DNA of 64,000 nt from Lewinella sp039816955 (GTDB lineage: Bacteria; Bacteroidota; Bacteroidia; Chitinophagales; Saprospiraceae), in contig JBCBWU010000010.1 of NCBI GenBank assembly GCA_039816955.1, positions 3,563-67,562 of the forward strand, written 5' to 3'. A model generated the notes under the pieces. The model had not been told where the DNA came from. It made no database searches and worked only from the letters and a program-made list of their open reading frames with translations. Positions 9,808 to 19,900 of the stretch are shown in pieces (the stretch's first letter is position 1; every line of letters starts with the position of its first letter). The position numbers and the translations under genes are program-made.

Positions 9808-11619
9808 CTAGGAATTATCAGGTAACTCCACAACAAAAACAGAGCCCGTCTGCTCTTTGCGATCTTCCACCCAAATTTGGCCACCGTGCAACTCTACAAT
9901 TCTACGGCAGATTGCCAAACCAATCCCCGTTCCCGGATAGCTGGAGCGAGAGTGTAAGCGCTTGAACATTTCAAATATTTGCTCGCGGTAGTTGGGCTCA
10001 ATTCCGATACCATTATCGATGATCCGGAAACGAAAGCTACGGGTTTGCTCCACGTATTCAGCCGATATTTCCACTACTGGATCAGAAGACTGGTTGTATT
10101 TGAGTGCGTTATCGATGAGGTTTTGGAACAGTTGTCGTAGGAGCTGTAAGTCAGCAGTTACAGTAGGTAGACCTTTGTAAATTAGGCGGGCATCGGTTTC
10201 AGCTATACGTTTTTCCAAACGCTCTTGCACATCCTGCAACATGGCTTGCACATCCACCTCCTGGAGGTCTAGTGCCTCCTGCCCCAGGCGGGAGATGGCC
10301 ATTACAGCCTCGACCAGCTGGTTCATCCCGTCTACACTATCTTCGATAAACCCTAAATATTCGCTCAGTTCTGCTTCACTTCCTTTCGCCAGGTGCCTAC
10401 GTAGCAATTGCGCAAAATTACCGATGTTACGAATGGGTTCTTTTAAATCATGCGAGGCAATGTAGGCAAAGCGTTCCAGTGCTTGATTGGATACCTCCAA
10501 GTCATTGGCGTAGGCCTGTATTCGTTCCTGGGAGGCCTTGTACTGGGTCAAGTCGGTACCTACAAATACGTAGCCGGCCCGATTACGGCGGCCACCCACC
10601 CACAAGCGTTTGTATAGCGGAGTTACCACAAAGAGTAGATAGGCCAAATCACGGGTAGTTTGTACCCTAGTCTCATAGGATTCGGTGGTGTTGATCGCGA
10701 GGCGCTTGATAACCGGTTTATAACGATTCCAGTGCTCCGGTGTCAAAACCTCGGTGATCGGTACATCTTGCCAAAGTTTAGCGGTGCCGCCCATGCTCTT
10801 TAAGAAGGCCGCATTGACCTGTTTGATTCGGAAGTCCTCGTCGGTCAGCATAAACCAGTTGGTCATGGTCTTCAGCAAGTTGGGTACCGCGTACTCCGAC
10901 TGTAAATCAGTCAATTGGAGATTTATAATCATTAGCCCCGAAAAGAGCGCTCCAACCGCCACATTAGCCGTCTCATTCAAAGTTGCTGGCTCTTGCAGAA
11001 AGTAGGTGAGCACATAATTACTAACAAAGGAGCCGACTATAACGACACAGTAAATCACCACCACCGCCAAGCGGATATTCTTGGTTTGTGCGTTGCGGGC
11101 GTAGTGGAAAGGCAAATACGAAAGATAGATGCTAAAGCTGTACATGATAAACACCGCCATCACCCGAAACAAATCATTTCCTTGATAAACAGAAAGCTCT
11201 ACCGCCCAGCGCCCAGCTTCGTTGGTAACAAGCTCTCCGTGCCCGTAAGGCGTGAATCCTTGTAAGATTAACATAATTCCCCCCAACACCAAGCTCAACC
11301 AAAACCAAGCCCGCTCCCAGGGTTTCATTTCCCGCGGAGAGAACTGCTGGGCATAGTGCCACATGGTGAGGATAATGAAAAGGATGGCCAGGTTCCAGAT
11401 ATTCTCTTGCCAAGGCCGTAGTTCTCGTACATACTCCAAGTCAGTACTGGCGTCCATCTGAAAGAAGAACATGTTCTGGACAAACAAAAAGAAGGTACTC
11501 AGCATGAAAACCTGGTACATTCTCCGGCTGCTATCCAGCCAATACACCCTCAGGCCCATCACAAAGATGGCGAACCCACTGAGCAGGGAAAACCAACCTT
11601 CAAATAAGTAGTTAGGCAT
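9808..11619 (-). CDS. Membrane sensor histidine kinase with PAS domain
   Basis: A 603-residue hybrid-free sensor kinase. The N-terminal third holds about seven hydrophobic segments, beginning MPNYLFEGWFSLLSGFAIFV, resembling a multi-pass sensory module. A PAS-like domain follows (WFMLTDEDFRIKQVNAAFLK, about residues 260-380, including its PAC part GYVFVGTDLTQYK). The HisKA phosphoacceptor is in ASHDLKEPIRNI. The HATPase domain shows the N box (LFQNLIDNALKYN), G1 (IIDNGIGIEP) and G2 (GTGIGLAICRRIVELHGG), so it should be active. I start at ATG 11617-11619, immediately before the first membrane segment. No response regulator gene is adjacent, so the output partner is unknown. Confidence 0.9.
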   Translation of the reverse strand: MPNYLFEGWFSLLSGFAIFVMGLRVYWLDSSRRMYQVFMLSTFFLFVQNMFFFQMDASTDLEYVRELRPWQENIWNLAILFIILTMWHYAQQFSPREMKPWERAWFWLSLVLGGIMLILQGFTPYGHGELVTNEAGRWAVELSVYQGNDLFRVMAVFIMYSFSIYLSYLPFHYARNAQTKNIRLAVVVIYCVVIVGSFVSNYVLTYFLQEPATLNETANVAVGALFSGLMIINLQLTDLQSEYAVPNLLKTMTNWFMLTDEDFRIKQVNAAFLKSMGGTAKLWQDVPITEVLTPEHWNRYKPVIKRLAINTTESYETRVQTTRDLAYLLFVVTPLYKRLWVGGRRNRAGYVFVGTDLTQYKASQERIQAYANDLEVSNQALERFAYIASHDLKEPIRNIGNFAQLLRRHLAKGSEAELSEYLGFIEDSVDGMNQLVEAVMAISRLGQEALDLQEVDVQAMLQDVQERLEKRIAETDARLIYKGLPTVTADLQLLRQLFQNLIDNALKYNQSSDPVVEISAEYVEQTRSFRFRIIDNGIGIEPNYREQIFEMFKRLHSRSSYPGTGIGLAICRRIVELHGGQIWVEDRKEQTGSVFVVELPDNS

Positions 11620-11684
11620 GAGATTTCGAGTCGGTGAAACACTAACGATCACTAACTAGTCAAATGTTATTGTGTTTATTTGTA

Positions 11685-11714
11685 CGACTACCGGGATTTT
11701 ACGCCCGGCAGTCG
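11685..11714. terminator. GC-rich hairpin between the oxoamine synthase and kinase genes
   Basis: A 10-bp stem with one mismatch (CGACT-a-CCGGG against CCCGG-c-AGTCG) and an 8-base loop sits in the 140-bp gap between two minus-strand genes. The minus-strand sequence behind it is A-rich rather than a T tract, so it may be a weak terminator, an mRNA-end stabiliser or an attenuator for the kinase gene. Confidence 0.4.
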
Positions 11715-11758
11715 AATCGGTAAAGTTAGAATACATTCCACTAACAGCCAAGTAAGAC

Positions 11759-13060
11759 TTAAGCCTTAGTCTGTTTTTTCATATCAGCACTGGTACGAAA
11801 CTTTGCATTGCTCCAAATGGCATCTAGCGCATTGGCCAGCGCATCAATATCTGCACGAGTATGATTAGCGGATAGGCTTACGCGAAAACGCTGTTTATTC
11901 ACACCTACAGCCGGATACTCAATGGCATTTACGAAGATGCCACGTTCGTGTAACTCTCGATTGGCCAGGCGGATATTCATATCTTTCGGAACAAGCAGGG
12001 CTAACACGGCGGCCGCAGGTTTGGTCTGCAAACCGTAATCCTGTAAGCGATCGGCAGCGTAGGCTGCCAAATCCAAAAGATTGGCTCGCCGTTCTGGCTC
12101 TTGCTCGATCACATCAATCCCTGCACACACCGCCGCCAAAGTAGTGGGTGGCAAAGCGGCAGAAAAGACATAAGGCCGAGCAAAGTAGCGGAGGTAATCG
12201 ATGATCTCCCGGCGCCCAGTGATGTAGCCTCCGGAAACCGCGAAGGATTTGCTAAAGGTACCCACGTAGACATCGATCCCATCTTCTACGCCCTGAGCCT
12301 CGGCCGTCCCCCGACCGTTGGCTCCCAGAACGCCAATGCCATGGGCATCATCCAGCAGGACAACTGCACCATGCTCTTGACAAACGGGGACCATCTCGTG
12401 CAATGGTGCTACATCTCCATCCATGGAATAGACACCTTCCATAGCTGCAAAAACAGTGGCGTATTTACTCTTATTTTTGGTCAGCAAATGAGCCAATCGT
12501 CGAGTATTATTGTGCGGAAACCGCACGTCCTCCGCTTCACTCAGCTGCAGCCCTGCGTGCAGGGAGGCGTGACTGAGTTGGTCGTGGATCACCAGATCGT
12601 TACGCTGCGCCAGGGCACTCACTACGCCAAGGTTGGCCATAAATCCGGCCGGAAAAATAATGGCGTCCTCGGTGTTCTTGAAGCGCGCAATCTTGGCTTC
12701 CAGTTCTCGCATTAGATTACTGTAACCATTGAGTAATGGTGGTCCGCCCATGCCGGTTCCATACTCATCGACGATATCTTTTACTCGCTGTTTCACGTCG
12801 GGATGATTGGCCAGGCCCAGATAATTGTTGGAGGCAAACATCAGCATCTGCTTGGGGCGCTGGGTGTAAGTATCCAAAATAGTGACCTCCCGGTCGGTGG
12901 CACTGAGTAAGATACGCTGATAAGCATACTGTTCTTGTGCCTTAAGTTGGGTTAAAAATTCGCCGAATTGACGAGCGCGGGTGTTTAGATCAAGCTTGTG
13001 TTTAGAAAGCATAAAATGCACCAAGCCCTTACCTGTGGTAACGGTACTGTTGTAGTTCAT
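11759..13060 (-). CDS. Alpha-oxoamine synthase (KBL/AONS/SPT-type PLP enzyme)
   Basis: A 433-residue PLP enzyme that condenses an amino acid with an acyl-CoA, releasing CO2. Family marks are NNYLGLANHP near the N-terminus, GTGMGGPPLLNGYSNLMREL, the aspartate motif LLDDAHGIGVLG and the PLP lysine in GTFSKSFAVSGGY. The possible products are a 3-keto-sphinganine (serine palmitoyltransferase), a sulfonolipid precursor (cysteate fatty-acyltransferase), 2-amino-3-oxobutyrate or 8-amino-7-oxononanoate. The approximately 30-residue N-terminal extension and the neighbourhood without biotin or threonine genes favour a sphingolipid or sulfonolipid role, but this is inference. An internal ATG at 13010-13012 (MLSKHKLDL) is an alternative start. 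Confidence 0.8.
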   Translation of the reverse strand: MNYNSTVTTGKGLVHFMLSKHKLDLNTRARQFGEFLTQLKAQEQYAYQRILLSATDREVTILDTYTQRPKQMLMFASNNYLGLANHPDVKQRVKDIVDEYGTGMGGPPLLNGYSNLMRELEAKIARFKNTEDAIIFPAGFMANLGVVSALAQRNDLVIHDQLSHASLHAGLQLSEAEDVRFPHNNTRRLAHLLTKNKSKYATVFAAMEGVYSMDGDVAPLHEMVPVCQEHGAVVLLDDAHGIGVLGANGRGTAEAQGVEDGIDVYVGTFSKSFAVSGGYITGRREIIDYLRYFARPYVFSAALPPTTLAAVCAGIDVIEQEPERRANLLDLAAYAADRLQDYGLQTKPAAAVLALLVPKDMNIRLANRELHERGIFVNAIEYPAVGVNKQRFRVSLSANHTRADIDALANALDAIWSNAKFRTSADMKKQTKA

Positions 13061-13281
13061 ACAAAGGGGTATTTAAGCACACCAACATTGGTGGTCTTGC
13101 CACAAAACAGCACGGTGGCATGTGTGCATTTGCCGGGGGTAGAGAGCGTAAAAAAGTTCGCTTGCACTACGCAAGCTCACATAAAACAGATACACCAATT
13201 TTATGTTTTGGCGTATTTACAAGATAAACATAAGTACTTTTTATCTACCAGTCAAGACAAATAATCATCCGATAATATAAG

Positions 13282-14376
13282 TTAATCACCAAAAGAGATG
13301 CCAATTGACCGAGCAGTATGGACCAAAGCATGATCCGGAGAGACATTTTTATTGGTCGTAATTACACTAGAGAGCGGTACACTTACAAACTCATTATTCT
13401 GATAAGCGACCATTTGCCCAAAGTCACCGGCCGCTACCATATCAAATGCCTTCACCCCCATAGACGTAGCAAGAATACGATCAAAGGCTACCGGTGTACC
13501 ACCACGCTGAATGTGCCCAAGTACCGTAGTACGAATCTGTGCTATACAACCAAGATCTTCAAGCTGGTAGCGCAGCTGATTACAAATGCCTCCTAACTTC
13601 AGATGAGGATCACCCGCGTCTTTAGCAGCGCGCCCAAAAGCTTCTCCGCCAAGTGGTTTAGCACCTTCCGCTATGACAATATTCATGAACCCCTTGCCTT
13701 TTTTGTAGCGTTTGTCAATGAGCTTCTTGATCTTCCCAGGATCGTAGGAAATTTCTGGTAGCAAACAGACCTCGGCACCGCCAGCAATGGCCGTATGCAG
13801 AGCAATCCAGCCCGCATCACGACCCATTACCTCCATAATAATTACCCGATGGTGACTTTCGGCCGTAGTCACTAATTTATCAAAGCAATCTGTGGCAATT
13901 TGCACCGCAGTGGAAAAACCAAAAGTGTAGTCGGTAGCGGCTAAATCATTATCGATTGTTTTGGGAACACCAATAACAGGACACCCTTGCTCGTGTAGCC
14001 GCTGAGAAATACGCTGGCTGCCATCACCACCGATATTGACCACCGCGGAGAAACCTAGATCTTTGAGCTTAGCCGTCATTTCCGGCCCACGATCAACGAG
14101 CTTCACACTACCATCCTCTTGCTTTACAGGGTAGGCTACTGGATTGCCTTTATTGGTTGTCTTGATAATAGTGCCTCCACGTACGTGGATCCCTGCGACT
14201 CTCTTAGGCGTCAACTTCACCAGATCAGTTGGCTCACTTAGCAGACCATTGAAAGCCTCCATACTCCCCCACACTTCCCATCCACCGTGCCGTTTGGCAG
14301 ATTTCACTAAACCGCGTATTACCGCGTTCAAACCAGGACAGTCACCACCGCCAGTGGCTACTAATATCTTTTGCAT
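13282..14376 (-). CDS. 6-phosphofructokinase (group III type)
   Basis: A 364-residue phosphofructokinase that phosphorylates fructose 6-phosphate to fructose 1,6-bisphosphate in glycolysis. It opens MQKILVATGGGDCPGLNAVI. The nucleotide-site motif is NIGGDGSQ and the catalytic motif is PKTIDNDLAATDYTFGF, followed by MEVMGRDAGW and the GHIQRGGTP substrate segment. The E. coli Gly104 position is glycine while position 124 is lysine. In this family the first predicts ATP use and the second is typical of pyrophosphate or group III enzymes, so ATP is the likely donor without E. coli-type allostery. The frame is open 40 residues upstream, but that part is hydrophobic and unlike the family, so I start at ATG 14374-14376. 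Confidence 0.9.
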   Translation of the reverse strand: MQKILVATGGGDCPGLNAVIRGLVKSAKRHGGWEVWGSMEAFNGLLSEPTDLVKLTPKRVAGIHVRGGTIIKTTNKGNPVAYPVKQEDGSVKLVDRGPEMTAKLKDLGFSAVVNIGGDGSQRISQRLHEQGCPVIGVPKTIDNDLAATDYTFGFSTAVQIATDCFDKLVTTAESHHRVIIMEVMGRDAGWIALHTAIAGGAEVCLLPEISYDPGKIKKLIDKRYKKGKGFMNIVIAEGAKPLGGEAFGRAAKDAGDPHLKLGGICNQLRYQLEDLGCIAQIRTTVLGHIQRGGTPVAFDRILATSMGVKAFDMVAAGDFGQMVAYQNNEFVSVPLSSVITTNKNVSPDHALVHTARSIGISFGD

Positions 14377-14769
14377 GAATGATAGTTTGGACTTAAAGGA
14401 TTTCAAAGATAGAAGGAACAGCTGGCATTTAGAAAACAATCTTATCGCTGGTAGAAGTAATATTATACATGAATTAATTAAATATTTATATTTCATATAT
14501 TTGTATCAGCTTGCCTGCCTACTATTAACTGAATATCCAATTTCAGATTCAAGCTTTACTGGGCGATCAAGCATTTTTCTTCCTCTTGTTAAACTGGCAT
14601 CGGTTTTATTTCGGCGGTGAACTACAGATCTAAATGGCTGCAGTTTTCGGCCTTATTAGCAGTGACGCTCATGGAGTTTCCACGTCTAACTCTATAGTTT
14701 TATAGCCCAACAATCGACTGAAATAGCACTTAATAAATTATTTACACATAGAAAAAATTACCAATTCAC
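14377..14769. other. Divergent intergenic region, 393 bp
   Basis: This AT-rich gap separates the phosphofructokinase gene (minus) from a T9SS protein gene (plus). A plus-strand TATATTTG box (14496-14503) fits the Bacteroidota -7 consensus, but it has no matching -33 TTG and lies about 270 bp before the plus-strand gene. I see no open frame that looks like a gene and no strong hairpin. Confidence 0.4.
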
Positions 14770-15855
14770 ATGAATACCCGAACGCACATTCAAACACAAT
14801 CAATTACAACTTCGCCCTTCACTAGGCAACGCCCTCTTGCATCAGGTAGTTTTTTGCTACGGCACCTGTTTTCCAGTTCCCTTATTCTCCTAATGCTGCT
14901 GTTGTCAGCGATGACTCTCAAAGCGGAAGATTTTACCAGTAACACGACCATTACCGAAAATGTAGACGACGGCATGGTCATTTTTGAAGGGGTCACTGTT
15001 ACCATTGCTGCCAACGTTTTCGTTGATGGGGGTACCATTGACATTAAGCCTTCCGGAACCTTGATCATTCTTAGCAGTGCCACGCTTTCGACCGATCAAG
15101 ATGTCGTCAACGATAATGGAACCATTACCATTAATGGTGCTATTGACACCAGTGGAAGCAAATTCGAAAATAAGGCTGGAGGCACGGTGAATGGTCCCGG
15201 AACGATTATCTACTCCAACGACACCCAGATGTTGAATCCTGACAGCTCCGATTTCTTTGGTTTTACCGGGGGGAATCCTACCGGGCCAGATGGTCCTTGC
15301 TCCGGCGGTACTTGCTCCGATGCCTCGCTGCCGATTACCTTACAGTACTTCACCGTTAAAGTGGACACTAGGCAGGTCATCTTGAACTGGGTGACTGCTA
15401 GTGAAACTAATAATGACTTCTTTTCCATTGAGCGATCTACCGATGGATACAGTTGGAAAACTATCCAAGAATTAAAGGGGGCTGGCACCTCCACTGCGGA
15501 CCTCCATTACACAAGCACCGACGAGAACCCAAATCCAGGATTAAACTTTTACCGGCTGCGGCAAACCGATTTTGATGGAAGTTCTACGATATCGAATATC
15601 AAATCGGTGCAAGTAAATGGTGAGCTGGAAAAACCAGTAGTATTTCCCAACCCTACTAATGGACCGGTGAGTGTAAGTACATCCACAAATGAGTTAGGTG
15701 ATTTGCGTGTTTACAGCATACAGGGTATGGACGTTACCAACCAGGTCCATCGGCAATCCAGCGGAAACCAGCATCAACTGGATTTAACGCAGCTGCCCAG
15801 TGGCCTTTATTTGCTGCAAACTCCCGGTGGAATTACCAAGGTTTATAAGCAGTAA
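14770..15855 (+). CDS. Small secreted protein with T9SS type A sorting domain
   Basis: A 361-residue exported protein of unknown specific function. A long, basic N-region precedes a hydrophobic signal core (SSSLILLMLLLSAMTLKAED). Residues about 60-160 are rich in T, I, G and V with NGTITINGAIDTSG-like strands, suggesting a short beta-helix or pectate-lyase-like fold. A linker containing two cysteines (PCSGGTCSD) leads to the region LPITLQYFTVKVD, often found just before T9SS signals. The C-terminus VFPNPTNGPVSV ... GLYLLQTPGGITKVYKQ is a type A sorting domain, so the protein should be displayed on or released from the outer membrane. It is isolated between divergent and downstream unrelated genes. 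Confidence 0.8.
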   Translation: MNTRTHIQTQSITTSPFTRQRPLASGSFLLRHLFSSSLILLMLLLSAMTLKAEDFTSNTTITENVDDGMVIFEGVTVTIAANVFVDGGTIDIKPSGTLIILSSATLSTDQDVVNDNGTITINGAIDTSGSKFENKAGGTVNGPGTIIYSNDTQMLNPDSSDFFGFTGGNPTGPDGPCSGGTCSDASLPITLQYFTVKVDTRQVILNWVTASETNNDFFSIERSTDGYSWKTIQELKGAGTSTADLHYTSTDENPNPGLNFYRLRQTDFDGSSTISNIKSVQVNGELEKPVVFPNPTNGPVSVSTSTNELGDLRVYSIQGMDVTNQVHRQSSGNQHQLDLTQLPSGLYLLQTPGGITKVYKQ

Positions 15856-15953
15856 GCGGCAGTTTTCACGCCACCTCGACAGTAGGGCCAACTTTGGAGT
15901 GATTCTGTTCATCTTTTTCGCAATCAGCTTGTTGTATTGCAAAAAAAGAAAGC

Positions 15954-16349
15954 ATGAAAGCCAAACCACGTAATCAGTGGAATGTCTTAAACGCCGAAGA
16001 GGCTTACGTCATTGACAAGAAAGGTACCGAGCGTCCTTTCACTGGTGAGTACAACAACTTTAAAGCAGATGGTGTCTTTGTTTGCCGCCGTTGCGAAGCA
16101 CCATTGTATGACTCCAACAGCAAGTTCAATTCTGGCTGCGGATGGCCGAGCTTTGACGATGAGTTGGGTACCGTTCGACGCGTACCGGATGCGGATGGGC
16201 GCCGTACCGAAATTGTGTGTGACAACTGCGGCGGGCACCTGGGACATGTCTTTATGGGGGAACGTTTCACCCTAAAGAACACACGCCATTGTGTCAATTC
16301 ACTATCCATCAAATTCGTGAAACGCGAAGACTTTGAGCAAGACGCTTAA
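15954..16349 (+). CDS. msrB: Peptide-methionine (R)-S-oxide reductase MsrB
   Basis: A 131-residue enzyme that reduces the R-epimer of methionine sulfoxide in proteins, repairing oxidative damage. It contains the two CxxC zinc pairs (C44/C47 in CRRC and C89/C92 in CDNC), the GCGWPSF motif and the catalytic cysteine C113 in RHCVNS. No signal peptide is present, so it acts in the cytoplasm. Its stop overlaps the beginning of the msrA frame by 17 bp, so the two stereo-complementary reductases are probably translated from one message. Confidence 0.95.
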   Translation: MKAKPRNQWNVLNAEEAYVIDKKGTERPFTGEYNNFKADGVFVCRRCEAPLYDSNSKFNSGCGWPSFDDELGTVRRVPDADGRRTEIVCDNCGGHLGHVFMGERFTLKNTRHCVNSLSIKFVKREDFEQDA

Positions 16350-16908
16350 GTCAATATCAACTGAGAATGGAGGTTTGGGAAGCGAATCTCAAACCTCCCG
16401 TCTCCGCATCTTTTTGGGCGGTGGCTGTTTTTGGAGTAAGGAATACCATCTGGGTAAGATACCTGGTGTGATCAGTACAGGAGTGGGTTTTATGGGCGGT
16501 ACCCTCCCCCACCCTACCTACAAGCAGGTCTGTACGAAAACGACGGGCCACGCCGAAGTGGTTCGGGTTGATTATGATCCAGCTCAGTGCTCCACCTCCA
16601 AACTACTCATCCAGTTCTTCTCTATCCACGATCCGCGTATCGACCGGCGGGACAAGGGTGGACAATATCGCTCGGTCATCTTCTATACAACAACTGCCCA
16701 ACAAAGAGCAGCAGAACATCTTTTCACCGCACTACAGCAAAAGGGGCACCATATCTTCACTGAACTCCTTCCGGCACCCACGTTTTGGCCGGCAGCAGAA
16801 CGCCACCAACAATTCTGTGAAACAAAGGGCCTAACGCCTAAACCTACCAAAGGTCTACTCCAAGATTTGGAAACTGTCCGAGACTTGACCCAAACCACGT
16901 CCGAATAA
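16333..16908 (+). CDS. msrA: Peptide-methionine (S)-S-oxide reductase MsrA
   Basis: This protein of up to 191 residues reduces the S-epimer of methionine sulfoxide. The catalytic motif is GGGCFWSKEYHLGKIPGV, followed by VGFMGGTLPHPTYKQVCTKTTGHAEVVRV and HDPRIDRRDKGGQYRSVIF, all typical of MsrA. There is no in-frame ATG before the catalytic motif. The candidates are TTG at 16333, inside the end of msrB, and TTG at 16375, which follows a GGAGG at 16369-16373 too closely to serve as its ribosome site. I give the longest version. Coupling to msrB translation is likely. The extra 20 or so residues before the domain are not conserved. Confidence 0.88.
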   Translation: MSKTLKSISTENGGLGSESQTSRLRIFLGGGCFWSKEYHLGKIPGVISTGVGFMGGTLPHPTYKQVCTKTTGHAEVVRVDYDPAQCSTSKLLIQFFSIHDPRIDRRDKGGQYRSVIFYTTTAQQRAAEHLFTALQQKGHHIFTELLPAPTFWPAAERHQQFCETKGLTPKPTKGLLQDLETVRDLTQTTSE

Positions 16909-16997
16909 GTGCAGCAAACTACAAATTCGCAGAATTACCAGTAGGGCTCAACATATAGTTACTATCTTTCATCCCAGAAAAATAATTACTTAGATCG

Positions 16998-19900
16998 ATG
17001 AAACGTAGTATACTATTTCTACTGCTTGCCTTCGTCTTTTCGACTGCCATTGCTCAGAGCAGTTCGGATATTTGGACCACGAAGCAAGTTTCTGATTTGA
17101 ACTTGGAGCCCGAGGAGGTTTTGCACTATTTTGCTACCGATTACCGGCTCGTTGAAATCAACCCTAATGACCTCGCGCCGCTGCTATTAAGCGAAGAGCG
17201 CAGCACACGCCCGGTGACCATTCCTAAACCCGACGGCACCTCTATGACGGTACGAATTCGTCCCGTGAGTGTCATGGCGCCTGAACTAGCCGAACGTTAT
17301 CCTGGCATCCAGACCTTCGAAGTCTTACCCGACGGTGGTAAGGTACTGGGAGGTAGAGTAGGTTGGACGTACCAGGGCTTCCACGCTACAGTACGTACGA
17401 CACAAGGAACCATTTATGTTGACCCTTACGCCAAACAGGGATCTCGCTACTACGTGACTTACAACGTAGAGGACAATTTGGAAAATGGACCTTGGGAAGG
17501 ATTCGTTTGTGATGTTACTGGCGAAGAGGGACTTGACATCGGTGATATATACAGTCCCGCAGAGGTGCAGGACCAATTAGATCGCAGCTTCGGCCCACGA
17601 AATGGAGCATCGATCGTACAGCGCCGCTATCGTTTGGCGATGGCTTGCACCGGTGAGTTCTCCGATTTCCACGACGGAGACATCGACATTATTATGTCGG
17701 CCATCGCTACTATCGTGAACCGGGTAAACGAAGTATTTGGCCGCGACCTGGCTATACAGTTGGAGCTAGTTGCCAATAATGACGAGATCATTTTCCTTGA
17801 TCGCACCACAGATCCTTACGAAAATGAAACGGATGAGATGCTGGCGGATAACCCAGGAGTGCTGGCGAGCCGAATAGGTAATGAGAATTACGACATCGGT
17901 CACGTTATCAGTACTGGACCATTTTCTGGACAGGGAGTAGCTTCTTTAAGAGGCGTTTGCCGTAACCAATTCAAAGGAGCAGCTACTTCTACCCGTAATG
18001 CGCCACAAGGTGATCCTTTTGTCATTAATATCCTGTGCCACGAAATGGGACACCAGTTTGGTGGTACCCACGTGCAGAGTGGCTGCCAAAATGTGAGTAT
18101 CATTTCGGCGGTTGAGCCTGGTGGCGGCACCACCATTATGGGTTACGCAGGTATTTGCCCGAACGGTTATAATATTGCTACCAACTCTGACGACTACTAC
18201 AATAATTCGTCTTTGGAGCAAATGATTGAATATTCTCGTAATGACCTCGGTAATGCTTGTGCAGAACAAATTGACGAGGGTAATTCAATTCCAGATATAA
18301 CGGAGGATTATGAAAATGGCTTCCATATTCCAATCAGCACGCCATTTGAACTGACTGCTTCTGCTACGGATATGGAGGAAGATCCTCTGACCTATAATTG
18401 GGAACAGGCGGATATCAACTCCTCCTTCCCGTATGATGATGATAACGGCGTTTACGGCCCATTTCCTGGTCAACCAATTGGAAATAGCCCATTGTTCCGT
18501 TCTTTCCCTCCAACTTCTTCACCTACGCGGGTGTTCCCACAGTTACAGAAAATCGTTAACAACCAGAGCGACAATACCGAAACGCTACCTACTTACAGCA
18601 GAGCAATGACCTTCCGTTGCACTGTTCGAGATAACCACCCCACTAGTGGTGGTGCGGCTTGGGTGCAGGTAAACTTCCGCGCTGCGGAGGAAGCTGGTCC
18701 GTTTCTAGTGAATAGCCCTAATGCCGGTAACGAAGAGTGGGCTGTAGGTGACTACGTAGAAGTGACCTGGGATGTAGCTAATTCAGATATGGCACCAGTT
18801 AACTGTCAGCGAGTAAATATTCGCTTGTCTACAGATGGTGGATTCACTTACCCAATTACATTACTGTCAAACACACCTAACGATGGTTCAGCCTTCGTGA
18901 CGGTGCCAGACGCAGTAGGTAACGAAGCACGGGTGCGTGTAGAAGCAGCGGACAATATCTTCTTTGACATCTCGAATGATGATTTCGAAATTGTACCGGC
19001 TACGGAAGCAGGTTATACTTTGGAATCTAATCCACTGTTCCAGGAAGTTTGTGTACCGGAAGAAACTGCTGTGATCGATATCATGACTGCTTCCATTTTG
19101 GATTACGATAGTACTATTACCCTGGAAATCCTAACGGATCTGGCAGCAGAGGGTATCGTCGGTTCTTTTGACAATACCGAAATCCAGCCAGGAGAAAACG
19201 CCAGCTTAAACCTGGACTTCAGTGGCAGTACCTTTGATGGAACTTTGTCGGTCGAAATCCAGGCTTCTACTGTCGATCAGGGCAGTATCACCCGGACGAT
19301 CGATATCGAAGTCTACAACAATGACTTCAGCGCCTTGGCGCTACAGACTCCGGCGGACGGTAGCACTGGTATTGTACTGAGTGCAGAATTCAGCTGGACG
19401 GATTTACCGAACGCCTTTGCGTACGATTTCGAAATAGCAACCAACCCGGCTTTCGGTGAGGATGACCTACTAGAAGCTGCGGGTGATCTTACCGAAGTTA
19501 CCTTCACCCCGGATGCATTATTTGAGTCCAACACCTTGTACTTCTGGCGTATTCGTCCGATCAACGAGTGTGGTCCTGGTCCTTGGTCAGTACCTTTCAC
19601 TTTCCATACGGAAAACGCTATTTGCGAAAGCTCAATTTCGGAAGACACGCCAATTACCATCCCGGGTGCAGGTCCACTACCGACTCGGATCTCCAGTATT
19701 AATGTAGATTTCCAGGGTACGATCAGCGATATCAACATCCCGTACATTGATGTCGCCTACCAGCCGATCCAAAACTTCCAGGTACGCCTGCGGAGCCCGG
19801 ATAATATCGAAGTATTACTGTACGATGGCAACTGCTTTAGCACAGACTTGGTGAACATTGGATTTGATGATGATTCTCCACTGGAAATTCAGTGCCCTCC

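Noticed and set aside
12101..12715. A 204-codon open frame on the plus strand inside the oxoamine synthase gene
   Set aside because: It lies fully antisense to a strongly conserved enzyme gene and its translation lacks any domain or sensible composition.
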